This document shows positions 16,434 through 27,229 of a DNA stretch of 64,000 bases, in pieces. The DNA is from Pseudomonas sp. Irchel s3h14 (GTDB taxonomy: Bacteria; Pseudomonadota; Gammaproteobacteria; Pseudomonadales; Pseudomonadaceae). The notes beneath the pieces were generated by a model. It ran no database searches and was not told the DNA's origin. It was given only the letters and a program-made list of their open reading frames with translations. The position numbers and the translations under genes were made by a program. How positions within the stretch are numbered: position 1 is the stretch's first letter; each line of letters begins with the position of its first letter. The stretch is taken from the NCBI RefSeq assembly GCF_900187425.1, contig NZ_FYDJ01000005.1:310001-374000 (forward strand), in the 5' to 3' direction.

Positions 16434-17594
16434 GTCTTGCATCACCTCATCCGCCCGGCCGCCCTCTTGCTGGATCACCAGGTGGATGAAGTGCAGCTTG
16501 GCGATCACTGTCGGCGGCAGGACGAACGGATAGAAATCCGGCTGCCCCATGCTGCGTGACAGTTCATTCAGCATGCCGGCCAGTTCGATCCACGCATTGA
16601 CGAACGACAGGAACGCCGCGCCGCCGGGATGCTGTGGATCGTAGAGGGTGCTTGGGGGAAACGGCTGATAGTCGAAGTCCATCTCCCTGGCACTCATCCC
16701 GAACCCCAACGCCGTATCTACCGCGTCCATCATGTGCAGGTAGTGAGCCCAGGTTTCGGCCCAATCCTCCCACGGATGCATGGTCGCGTAGGCGCTGACG
16801 TAATGTTGCTGCCAGTCGAGCGGCGCACCTTGCTGGTAATGCCGTTCGAGGGCGTCGGCATAGCTGGCGCGCTCGTCGCCGAACAGGCCGCGGAACGGTT
16901 CCAGCCAATGGCTGTTGGCGATCAGCCGATCCCAGTAGTAATGCCCGACTTCATGACGAAAATGCCCGAGCAGCGTGCGATAAGGTTCGTGCATCTGCAC
17001 CCGAATCTGCTCGCGATGAGCGTCGTCGGCTTCTTTGATATCGAGGGTGATCAGCCCGTTGGCGTGACCAGTGGTCGGCGGCTTGCCTTCGAGGTCGACA
17101 CCGATGAAATCGAAAGCCAGCCCCGTCTCTTCGTCCACGGTTTTGGGAATCACCTGCAAACCCAGGCTGACCAACTGTGCGACCAGACGCCGCTTGGCCG
17201 TTTCGACCTTGCGCCAGCGTTCGTGGTTTTCGGCAATCGACAGGTCGGGGATGGTGTGGTTCAGGCTACAGGCGATGCATAACGCATCATGGTCATTGGC
17301 GGGCAACAGCCAATTGCACGCGGCCGGGGAATCGAGGTTGGCGCAGCGGCGCCAGACGCCTGCTTCGAGATCGGCGTCGAGCAACCAGGTATCAGCCTGC
17401 ACGCCGGGCTGCAGCGACGAAAGGCGACTCTCCTCCGGTTGATACCCCAACGCCGCCGAACAGGCCAGGCACTGGCTGTTGCGAAAAAACAGCGACTGCC
17501 CGCAGCGACACTGCCAGACCTTGCTGTTTCGCGAGCTTTCGCCGATGAAGGGCGCGGCGATGCGTGAGCTGAGCTGTTCGAAGAAGCGGTACAT
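16428..17594 (-). CDS. Putative zinc-binding metallopeptidase with N-terminal zinc ribbon
   Basis: A 388-residue soluble protein without a signal peptide. An N-terminal CRCG...CLAC zinc ribbon (about residues 29-44) is followed by a zincin-like domain with GHFRHEVGHYYWDRL, in which HEVGH is the HExxH metal/catalytic motif (about residues 213-217). A downstream DWAETWAHYLHMMD segment could provide a third ligand. This matches the uncharacterised putative zinc-binding metallopeptidase family common in proteobacteria. The substrate is unknown. AGGGAGAG precedes the ATG. The stop codon lies in the adjoining REP element. Confidence 0.85.
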   Translation of the reverse strand: MYRFFEQLSSRIAAPFIGESSRNSKVWQCRCGQSLFFRNSQCLACSAALGYQPEESRLSSLQPGVQADTWLLDADLEAGVWRRCANLDSPAACNWLLPANDHDALCIACSLNHTIPDLSIAENHERWRKVETAKRRLVAQLVSLGLQVIPKTVDEETGLAFDFIGVDLEGKPPTTGHANGLITLDIKEADDAHREQIRVQMHEPYRTLLGHFRHEVGHYYWDRLIANSHWLEPFRGLFGDERASYADALERHYQQGAPLDWQQHYVSAYATMHPWEDWAETWAHYLHMMDAVDTALGFGMSAREMDFDYQPFPPSTLYDPQHPGGAAFLSFVNAWIELAGMLNELSRSMGQPDFYPFVLPPTVIAKLHFIHLVIQQEGGRADEVMQDL

Positions 17595-17642
17595 GACGAT
17601 CTCTCCCTGAGGCTTGCCAAGACTAGATCATTCCCGCGCGAA

Positions 17643-17746
17643 GATCGTTCCCACGCTCTGCGTGGGAATGCCACCCCGGACGCTCCGCGTCCGCTGTGAC
17701 GCGGAGCGTCACGGGATGCGTTACCACGCGGAGCGTGGGAACGATC
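17643..17746. repeat. REPIN, GTTCCCACGC family
   Basis: The outer arms GATCGTTCCCACGCTCTGCG and CGGAGCGTGGGAACGATC enclose GGACGCTCCGCGTCC and TGACGCGGAGCGTCA palindromes. It ends 2 nt before the ligA stop codon. Confidence 0.9.
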
Positions 17747-17748
17747 GA

Positions 17749-20169
<2,421 letters not shown>

Positions 20170-20173
20170 TCAT

Positions 20174-20241
20174 TGTAGGAGCTGAGCTTGCTCGCGATGG
20201 CGATCCTGAGAACGCTATCGCCGGCAAGCCGTGCTCCTACA
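20174..20241. repeat. REPIN, TGTAGGAGC family
   Basis: TGTAGGAGCTGAGCTTGCTC and GGCAAGCCGTGCTCCTACA arms are inverted around GCGATGGCG...CGCTATCGC. It lies between zipA and ligA. Confidence 0.85.
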
Positions 20242-20243
20242 GA

Positions 20244-21098
20244 TCAACGCTTCTGGGTCAAGGCGCGACGTTCGAATTCAACGATGCGCTGACGGTAGTG
20301 CTCGATCGTCTGGGCAGTCAGTACGCTGCGCTGGTCGTCTTTCAGTTCGCCGTTCAGCTCCTGGGACAGTTTGCGCGCTGCGGCCACCATCACGTCGAAG
20401 GCTTGCTTCGGATGACGTGGGCCTGGCAGACCGAGGAAGAAGCTCACCGCCGGTGTGCTGAAGTGGTCGATATCGTCCAGATCGAAAACGCCCGGCTTGA
20501 CCGCATTGGCCATCGAGAACAGGACTTCGCCGTTGCCGGCCATGCTTTCGTGGCGGTGGAAAATGTCCATCTCGCCGAAACGCAGACCGCTTTCCAGAAT
20601 GTTCTGCAGAAGCGCCGGGCCTTTGAAGCCAGCAGCGTCGCGGCAGATCACGCTGATCACCAGCACTTCTTCGGCCTGCGGTTGTTCCTTGTCGCTGGCC
20701 GAACTCGAAGCCTTGGTGTCATCCGGGAAATCGTCGTCACGGCTGCTGAAACTCGGGCCGCCGTCCAGATCCAGACTGAGGTTCATGTCGCCTTGCGAAG
20801 GCTCGCCATGGCTACGCTTGCCGCGCTTGGAACCCGACTCACGCGGCTCACGAGCAGGCATGCTCACGGACGGCAGATCGTGCTCGTCCAGTTGCGGTTC
20901 CTTATGCGTGTCCAGCACGCGGGGCGGGCCCAACAGCTCGGCGCTGGTGTCCTCGTCCGGCAAGTTGGACAAACTTCGGTCGAGACGGAATTTCAGTTTC
21001 CCCTTGCCGCCGCGCATGCGACGCCAGCCATCGAAAAGAATACCGGCAATGACAATAATGCCGATGACGATCAGCCACTCGCGCAGACCGATTTCCAT
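20244..21098 (-). CDS. zipA: Cell division protein ZipA
   Basis: A 284-residue divisome protein tethering FtsZ to the inner membrane. One N-terminal membrane anchor ([20 protein letters not shown], residues 5-24) is followed by a basic stretch, a charged variable linker (about 35-140) and the C-terminal FtsZ-binding domain ([16 protein letters not shown] onward, with [19 protein letters not shown]). The position between smc and ligA is the conserved gammaproteobacterial order. Confidence 0.95.
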   Translation of the reverse strand: MEIGLREWLIVIGIIVIAGILFDGWRRMRGGKGKLKFRLDRSLSNLPDEDTSAELLGPPRVLDTHKEPQLDEHDLPSVSMPAREPRESGSKRGKRSHGEPSQGDMNLSLDLDGGPSFSSRDDDFPDDTKASSSASDKEQPQAEEVLVISVICRDAAGFKGPALLQNILESGLRFGEMDIFHRHESMAGNGEVLFSMANAVKPGVFDLDDIDHFSTPAVSFFLGLPGPRHPKQAFDVMVAAARKLSQELNGELKDDQRSVLTAQTIEHYRQRIVEFERRALTQKR

Positions 21099-21356
21099 GT
21101 AATCCCGTGCCTCTATAAAAAATGCTGAAAAATAAGGGGTTTACAACTCGCAAACCGCTTTAAAACGTGGCGCCAACTCTATGTTCTGACAGGCGTTTTG
21201 CCCACGTATACGAAAAATTGACATTAAACTAGCACGACCAAAGGCAACTTTACACCGTCTGTCACAACGGCTTGCGCGAATATGTCGATTGGCCAGCAAG
21301 TCAGGGCAGGTAAATAAGTCCTACAACTCAAAAATACCTCTCCTACAAGCGCCGAC
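21099..21356. other. Intergenic region between smc and zipA
   Basis: 258 nt, AT-rich compared with its neighbours, without a gene or REP element. It probably holds a zipA promoter (minus strand), but I could not assign one with confidence. Confidence 0.4.
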
Positions 21357-24300
21357 TCAGGCATCCACCATCGCCATCGCCTCCTCGACATCCACCGCTA
21401 CCAGACGCGAACAACCCGGCTCGTGCATCGTCACCCCCATCAGTTGCTCGGCCATTTCCATAGCGATCTTGTTGTGGGTGATATAGATGAACTGCACCGT
21501 CTGCGACATCTCCTTGACCAGTCGTGCGTAGCGTCCAACGTTAGCGTCATCCAATGGCGCGTCAACTTCATCGAGCATGCAAAACGGCGCCGGATTCAAC
21601 TTGAAGATGGCAAAAACCAGAGCCAGGGCCGTCAGGGCTTTTTCGCCACCGGAGAGCAAATGGATGGTGCTGTTCTTCTTTCCTGGCGGCTGCGCCATGA
21701 TCGTTACCCCTGTATCGAGTAGATCTTCGCCCGTCAGTTCCAAATAGGCGCGTCCTCCACCGAAAACTTTTGGGAAAAGGGCCTGTAAACCGCCATTGAT
21801 CTGATCAAAGGTATCTTTGAAGCGGTTTCGGGTTTCCTTGTCGATCTTGCGAATCACGTTTTCGAGCGTATCCAGCGCCTCGACCAGATCGTCGTTCTGC
21901 GCATCCAGATAACGTTTACGCTCGGATTGTTGCTGGTATTCGTCGATGGCCGCCAGGTTGATCGCACCGAGGCGCTGAATCCGCGCGGCAATGCGTTCGA
22001 GCTCTTCTTCGGCGTCCTTTTCATTGGCTTCAGCCGTCAGCGTGGCGAGCACGCCATGCAGATCGTAGCCGTCTTCGAGCAACTGATCTTCGAGAGTCTT
22101 GCGGCGCACGGTCAGGGCTTGCCATTCCATGCGCTGGGTTTCCATCTGGCCGCGAATCAATTGCGATTGCTGCTCAGCCTGACTGCGACGTTTTTCCGCG
22201 TCGCGCAGTTCACGGTCGGCGTCTTCCAGAGCGATCTGCGCAGTCTTGAGTTCTTCGTCGACGGTCATGCGTTTGTCGAGCAGTTCTTCAAGTTTCAACC
22301 GCAGTTCTTCCAGCGGCGCCTCGCCCTCCTCCAGATTGAGGCTGAGCTGTTCGCGCTTCTCGGTCAGGCGCTCGGATTGCATTTCCAGACGTTCCAGCGC
22401 CTGACGCGTCGAGTCGTGTTGTGCCTTGAGCGAACCCAGACGCACTGCCAGTTGATGGGCGTGATCCTTGTGCTGCCGGGCTTCCTGCCGCACCCGATCA
22501 AGTCGCTCGCGCAAGCTGTCGCGCTGGGCCAGCAGCAACTCGCGCTGCTCGGTGTCCAGCGCCATGCTGTCGAGGGCTTCCTGCAATTGCAGGCGTGCTT
22601 CGCCGATATTTTCGTGTTCCAGAGCGCGTTGCTCAGCCAGCTCGGTGAGTTCTTCGTCCAGTCGTGTACGGCGCAAGGTCAGTTGTTCGGCCTTGGCTTT
22701 GCCGGCGGACAACTGGGCTTTCAACTCACCTTGCTGACGGGCTTCGTCTTGCAGCAGACGGCGCAGATGTTCGCGACCGTTTTCCTGCTGACGCTGTTGC
22801 GCCCTGAGATTCTGAAGTTGGGTTTCCAGGGTTTCGACCGTGGCTTCGCGCTCTTCGCGCTCAAGGCCCAGACGCTGGATTTCCTGGCCGCGGGCAAGCA
22901 CACCGCTTTCCGCTTCGCTGGCCCGGCGCACGCGCAAAAAGTGTCGACCGACCCAGTAACCGTCGCGGCTGATCAGGCTCTGGCCGGCGGTCAATTGATT
23001 GCGCAGGGCCAACGCCTGTTCGAGGCTGTCGACCGGTTTAACCTGCCCCAACCATGGCGCCAGATCGATCTGCGCTTCAACTTTATCGAGCAAGCTGCCG
23101 GGCACCCGCACGCCATCAGTGGCGGGGCTGAGCAAACGCAAATCGCCCTGGGCAAAACCGGCCAGATCGAAGTCACTAAAGTCATCCACCAGCACCGCTT
23201 GCAGGTCGGCACCAAGCACGGTTTCCACCGCCAGCTCCCAACCGGCTTCGACTTTCAGGCCTTCGGCCAATCGCGGACGGTCAGCCAAATGTTGTTCGCG
23301 CAGCCATTCAGCGGTGCCGGTGCCCGGATCGAGCGCGGCTTGCTGCAAGGCTTCAAGGGAGGCGAGGCGACCGTTCAGACGCTGCAAATCGCCCTGAGCC
23401 TGTTGCTGATTTTGCAGCGCTAATTGCAATTCCTGACGCAGTTGCTCGAGGCGTTCGACCTGGGCTTCTTCACTGGCCTGCAAATCTTCCAGCGTCGCTT
23501 CACTCGCGGCCAATTGCTCGCTGAGTTCCATGATCGCCGCGTCTTCCGGGTCTGCCGAGAGCAACGCGCGCTCTTCGCCAAGACGCTTTTGACGATCGGC
23601 CAGGCGCTCCATGCTGGTTTCCAGCTGCTGGATCCGCGACTGCTGAACTTCGGATTGGCGACGCGGCTCGGCGGCCGTCAGGTTGAAAGTGTCCCACTGC
23701 TCTTGCCAGGCGTGCATGGTAGTTTCGGATTCTTCCAGCGCGGCGGCGGCCTCTTCGGCGGCGGCGCTGGTGACTTCCTGTTCGGGGGTGAGCATGTCCA
23801 GCTCTTCGCCTAGCGTCAGCAGCAACGTGCGGTCGTGGCCCAGGTGAGATTCGGTTTCCAGACGCGCGCGCTCGGCTTCTTTCAGGTCGTCCTGCAATTG
23901 GCGCAAACGCTGCTGACCGTGCTGGATGCTCTGCTCGACCCGGGCGATGTCGCCGCCGACCGAATAGAAGCGCCCCTGCACCAGATTGAAGCGTTCGGAC
24001 AGGTCGTGGTGCCCGTCCCGGAAGCGCTCGATAGCCGCATCGGCATTACGTTGCTCGGCCACCAGCGCTTCGAAGGTGACTTCCTGATTGCCGATGATCG
24101 CTTCGCGCTGACCGACCTGTTCATTCAACGCCTGCCAGCGCAGGGCCGACAGTTGGGCCTTGAGCTGACGCTCCTCGCCCTTGTATTCCTGATACTTCTT
24201 GGCAGCCTCGGCCTGGCGGTACAAGCGTTCAAGCTGACGCTCGAGCTCTTCGCGCAGGTCGGTCAGGCGAGCCAGGTTTTCGTGGGTGCGGCGGATGCGG

Positions 24301-24845
24301 TTTTCAGTCTCGCGCCGGCGCTCCTTGTACTTGGAGATGCCTGCCGCTTCTTCAATGAAGTTGCGCAAGTCTTCCGGCTTGGACTCGATCAGCTTGGAGA
24401 TCATCCCCTGCTCGATAATCGAGTAGCTGCGCGGGCCGAGGCCGGTGCCGAGGAAAATATCCGTGATATCGCGACGACGGCATTTGGTGCCGTTGAGGTA
24501 GTAAGTGGTCTGGCTGTCGCGGGTCACTTTGCGGCGAATGGAAATTTCCGCGTAGGCCGCGTATTCGCCGAGCAGGGTGCCGTCGGAGTTATCGAACACC
24601 AGCTCGATGCTCGCCTGGCTCACCGGTTTACGGCTGGTCGAGCCGTTGAAGATGACGTCCGTCATCGACTCGCCGCGCAAGTTCTTGGCCGAGCTCTCGC
24701 CCATCACCCAACGCACGGCGTCGATGATGTTCGACTTGCCGCAACCATTGGGCCCGACCACCGCCGCCATATTACTGGGGAAGTTCACCGTGGTCGGGTC
24801 GACGAAGGATTTGAACCCCGCCAGCTTGATGCACTTTAGCCGCAC
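21357..24845 (-). CDS. smc: Chromosome segregation ATPase SMC
   Basis: A 1162-residue condensin-type ATPase. Walker A VVGPNGCGKSN is near residue 30, followed by NIIDAVRWVMGE, two long coiled coils and a central hinge (about residues 505-660, LEALQQAALDPGTG onward). The C-terminal ABC signature LLSGGEKALTALALVFAI and Walker B PFCMLDEVDAPLD complete the site. Translation starts with GTG (24845), only 2 nt after the stop of the upstream GntR gene on the same strand, which implies translational coupling. Confidence 0.96.
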   Translation of the reverse strand: MRLKCIKLAGFKSFVDPTTVNFPSNMAAVVGPNGCGKSNIIDAVRWVMGESSAKNLRGESMTDVIFNGSTSRKPVSQASIELVFDNSDGTLLGEYAAYAEISIRRKVTRDSQTTYYLNGTKCRRRDITDIFLGTGLGPRSYSIIEQGMISKLIESKPEDLRNFIEEAAGISKYKERRRETENRIRRTHENLARLTDLREELERQLERLYRQAEAAKKYQEYKGEERQLKAQLSALRWQALNEQVGQREAIIGNQEVTFEALVAEQRNADAAIERFRDGHHDLSERFNLVQGRFYSVGGDIARVEQSIQHGQQRLRQLQDDLKEAERARLETESHLGHDRTLLLTLGEELDMLTPEQEVTSAAAEEAAAALEESETTMHAWQEQWDTFNLTAAEPRRQSEVQQSRIQQLETSMERLADRQKRLGEERALLSADPEDAAIMELSEQLAASEATLEDLQASEEAQVERLEQLRQELQLALQNQQQAQGDLQRLNGRLASLEALQQAALDPGTGTAEWLREQHLADRPRLAEGLKVEAGWELAVETVLGADLQAVLVDDFSDFDLAGFAQGDLRLLSPATDGVRVPGSLLDKVEAQIDLAPWLGQVKPVDSLEQALALRNQLTAGQSLISRDGYWVGRHFLRVRRASEAESGVLARGQEIQRLGLEREEREATVETLETQLQNLRAQQRQQENGREHLRRLLQDEARQQGELKAQLSAGKAKAEQLTLRRTRLDEELTELAEQRALEHENIGEARLQLQEALDSMALDTEQRELLLAQRDSLRERLDRVRQEARQHKDHAHQLAVRLGSLKAQHDSTRQALERLEMQSERLTEKREQLSLNLEEGEAPLEELRLKLEELLDKRMTVDEELKTAQIALEDADRELRDAEKRRSQAEQQSQLIRGQMETQRMEWQALTVRRKTLEDQLLEDGYDLHGVLATLTAEANEKDAEEELERIAARIQRLGAINLAAIDEYQQQSERKRYLDAQNDDLVEALDTLENVIRKIDKETRNRFKDTFDQINGGLQALFPKVFGGGRAYLELTGEDLLDTGVTIMAQPPGKKNSTIHLLSGGEKALTALALVFAIFKLNPAPFCMLDEVDAPLDDANVGRYARLVKEMSQTVQFIYITHNKIAMEMAEQLMGVTMHEPGCSRLVAVDVEEAMAMVDA

Positions 24846-24847
24846 GC

Positions 24848-25507
24848 TTAAGCGTCCGTCAGGGCGGAGACCACCAGATCACTGCTGCGCTGGGCATACG
24901 CCGTCAGCACAATGCGGATCTGCGGAAAATCACGGGCCAGCACGGCGGCGAGCAAGCGTTCGAACAACTCCAGGAACTCGCTCATCGAGGCCTTGCGCTG
25001 TTCCAGGGCGAGGAAATACGCGCGGCTCATCGCCGGCTGCAGATTCTCGACGGTTTCCTGCAAGTACGGGTTGTTGGCGAACGGATACGCGGCGCGCATC
25101 ACACTGAAGCTGTCGTCGACAAAGGTGCGAATGTCCTGGCGCTCGTAGCTGGCGGTCAGACGCTGCTGGATTTGCACGAACGGCGCCATGTCGGCCTGGA
25201 CTTGCCAGCCGCTGGCCACTGCATTGCCCAGCAGGATGTAAAGCTCGCTCATCAGCGTGCACAGGCTCTGGACCTTGTGAACCGTGAGCTCGGTCACGTG
25301 GGCGCCACGTCGCGGCAGGATCGCGATCAGGTGGCGGCGCTCGAGGATCAGCAAGGCTTCACGGACCGAACCGCGGCTGACATTGAGGGCCAGCGTGACC
25401 TTCTGTTCCTGGATGCGCTCCCCGGGCTTCATTTCGCCACGAATGATGCGTTCGGCGAGGTGGTGAGCAATTTGCTCGGCGAGGCTGTCCGGCGCCTTGA
25501 ACGTCAT
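24848..25507 (-). CDS. GntR-family (FCD-type) transcriptional regulator, likely controlling xdh
   Basis: A 219-residue regulator. The N-terminal winged HTH (LAEQIAHHLAERIIRGEMKP, then QEQKVTLALNVSRGSVREAL) is followed by an all-helical FCD-like effector domain. ATG 25507 is chosen, with AGGGA 6 nt upstream. It is divergent from xdhA, 267 nt away, and the space between contains two TGAC-N6-GTCA palindromes, so it is a good candidate for a purine-responsive regulator of xdhABC. The effector is not known. Its 3' end is 2 nt from smc. Confidence 0.88.
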   Translation of the reverse strand: MTFKAPDSLAEQIAHHLAERIIRGEMKPGERIQEQKVTLALNVSRGSVREALLILERRHLIAILPRRGAHVTELTVHKVQSLCTLMSELYILLGNAVASGWQVQADMAPFVQIQQRLTASYERQDIRTFVDDSFSVMRAAYPFANNPYLQETVENLQPAMSRAYFLALEQRKASMSEFLELFERLLAAVLARDFPQIRIVLTAYAQRSSDLVVSALTDA

Positions 25508-25678
25508 GGTTGTCCCTTCAAACTCTTCGATCTGCACAAGCGGCGCAGTGTAACGCACATGAAGGGTCATGGCGGAGTGCCCACTCAGCGGTTTTTGGCA
25601 CGATTCAAGCAAAAAGCAGGCTATCCCGTGAGGGTCAATAATAAAGGAACGAGTCGTTGATCGACAAAATGCTATTTC

Positions 25679-25717
25679 CTGACCTTTAAGTCAGAAAATC
25701 ATTGACCACAAAGTCAG
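25679..25717. promoter_or_regulatory. Two TGAC-N6-GTCA palindromes in the xdhA upstream region
   Basis: CTGAC-CTTTAA-GTCAG (25679-25694) and TTGAC-CACAAA-GTCAG (25702-25717) are inverted repeats with the same spacing, their starts 23 nt apart, about two helical turns. They lie between the divergent GntR regulator and xdhA, and are candidate operators for the regulator at 24848-25507. This is inference from symmetry and position. Confidence 0.5.
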
Positions 25718-25774
25718 ACCTGATAAATTCGGTTCAAGTCGGTTAACAACAATAATGAGTCTGCGAGGCCTTCC

Positions 25775-27229
25775 GTGATCCAGTTTTTACTTAACCAGGA
25801 ACTCCGTAGCGAGCACGCCCTGGACCCAAACCTGACCGTGCTCAATTATCTGCGCGACCATGTGGGCAAACCCGGCACCAAAGAAGGCTGCGCCAGCGGT
25901 GACTGCGGCGCGTGCACCGTGGTCGTCGGCGAGCTGCAAACGGATGACGATGGCCGCGAACACATTCGCTATCGCAGCCTCAACTCGTGCCTGACGTTCG
26001 TCTCGTCTCTGCACGGCAAACAATTGATCAGCGTTGAAGACCTCAAGCACCAAGGCGAGCTGCACAGCGTGCAGAAAGCCATGGTCGAGTGCCACGGCTC
26101 GCAATGCGGCTTCTGCACACCGGGCTTCGTGATGTCGCTGTTCGCGCTGCAAAAGAACAGCGATCAACCGGATGCTCATAAAGCCCACGAAGCGCTGGCC
26201 GGCAACCTTTGCCGCTGCACTGGCTATCGGCCGATTCTGGCTGCCGCCGAACAATCCTGCTGCGGCAAGCAAACGGACCAGTTCGATGCGCGTGAGGCCG
26301 ACACCATCTCTCGCCTCAAAGCCATCGCCCCTACCGATATTGGCGAACTCAACAGTGGCGACAAGCGCTGCCTGGTGCCGCTGACCGTCGCCGATCTGGC
26401 TGACCTCTATGACGCTTATCCACAGGCTCGGCTGCTGGCTGGCGGCACGGATCTGGCGCTGGAAGTCACGCAGTTCCACCGCACCCTGCCGGTGATGATT
26501 TACGTCGGCAATGTCGCCGAGATGAAGCGCATCGAGCGTTTTGACGATCGCCTGGAAATCGGCGCCGCCACCGCCCTCTCCGATTGCTATGAGGCCTTGA
26601 AAGCCGAGTACCCGGACTTCGGCGAATTGCTGCAGCGCTTCGCTTCGTTGCAGATCCGCAACCAGGGCACCCTCGGCGGCAACATCGGCAACGCATCGCC
26701 GATCGGTGACTCCCCGCCCCTGTTGATTGCACTCGGCGCGCAGATTGTCCTGTGCAAAGGCGAAGTCCGCCGCACGATGGCGCTGGAAGACTACTTCATC
26801 GATTACCGGGTCACCGCGCGCCAGGAAAGCGAGTTCATCGAAAAGATCATCGTGCCGCGTGCCAGCGCCGAACAACTGTTCCGCGCCTACAAAGTATCGA
26901 AACGTCTGGACGATGACATTTCCGCCGTCTGCGCCGCGTTCAACCTGCGCATCGACAACGGCGTGATCGCCGACGCCCGCGTCGCCTTCGGCGGCATGGC
27001 TGCTACACCAAAACGTGCCAAGGCTTGCGAAGCCGTATTGCTCGGCGCCACCTGGAACAACGACACCGTCGAACGCGCCTGCGCCGCACTGGCCGAAGAT
27101 TTCACGCCGCTCTCGGACTTCCGTGCCAGCAAGGAATACCGCCTGCTCAGCGCGCAAAACCTGCTGCGTAAATACTTCATCGAACTGCAAACACCGCACA
27201 TCGAGACTCGGGTGACCGCTTATGTCTAA
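25775..27229 (+). CDS. xdhA: Xanthine dehydrogenase small subunit (2Fe-2S and FAD)
   Basis: A 484-residue subunit that passes electrons from hypoxanthine/xanthine oxidation to NAD+. An N-terminal plant-type ferredoxin domain (CASGDCGAC, about residues 37-45) is followed by the second 2Fe-2S domain (CGFCTPG...CRCTGYRPIL, about residues 113-155). The FAD domain carries LLAGGTDLALE and TLGGNIGNASPIGD. It starts with GTG 25775 behind GAGG. Its end overlaps xdhB by 8 nt, so the two subunits are coupled. Confidence 0.95.
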   Translation: MIQFLLNQELRSEHALDPNLTVLNYLRDHVGKPGTKEGCASGDCGACTVVVGELQTDDDGREHIRYRSLNSCLTFVSSLHGKQLISVEDLKHQGELHSVQKAMVECHGSQCGFCTPGFVMSLFALQKNSDQPDAHKAHEALAGNLCRCTGYRPILAAAEQSCCGKQTDQFDAREADTISRLKAIAPTDIGELNSGDKRCLVPLTVADLADLYDAYPQARLLAGGTDLALEVTQFHRTLPVMIYVGNVAEMKRIERFDDRLEIGAATALSDCYEALKAEYPDFGELLQRFASLQIRNQGTLGGNIGNASPIGDSPPLLIALGAQIVLCKGEVRRTMALEDYFIDYRVTARQESEFIEKIIVPRASAEQLFRAYKVSKRLDDDISAVCAAFNLRIDNGVIADARVAFGGMAATPKRAKACEAVLLGATWNNDTVERACAALAEDFTPLSDFRASKEYRLLSAQNLLRKYFIELQTPHIETRVTAYV

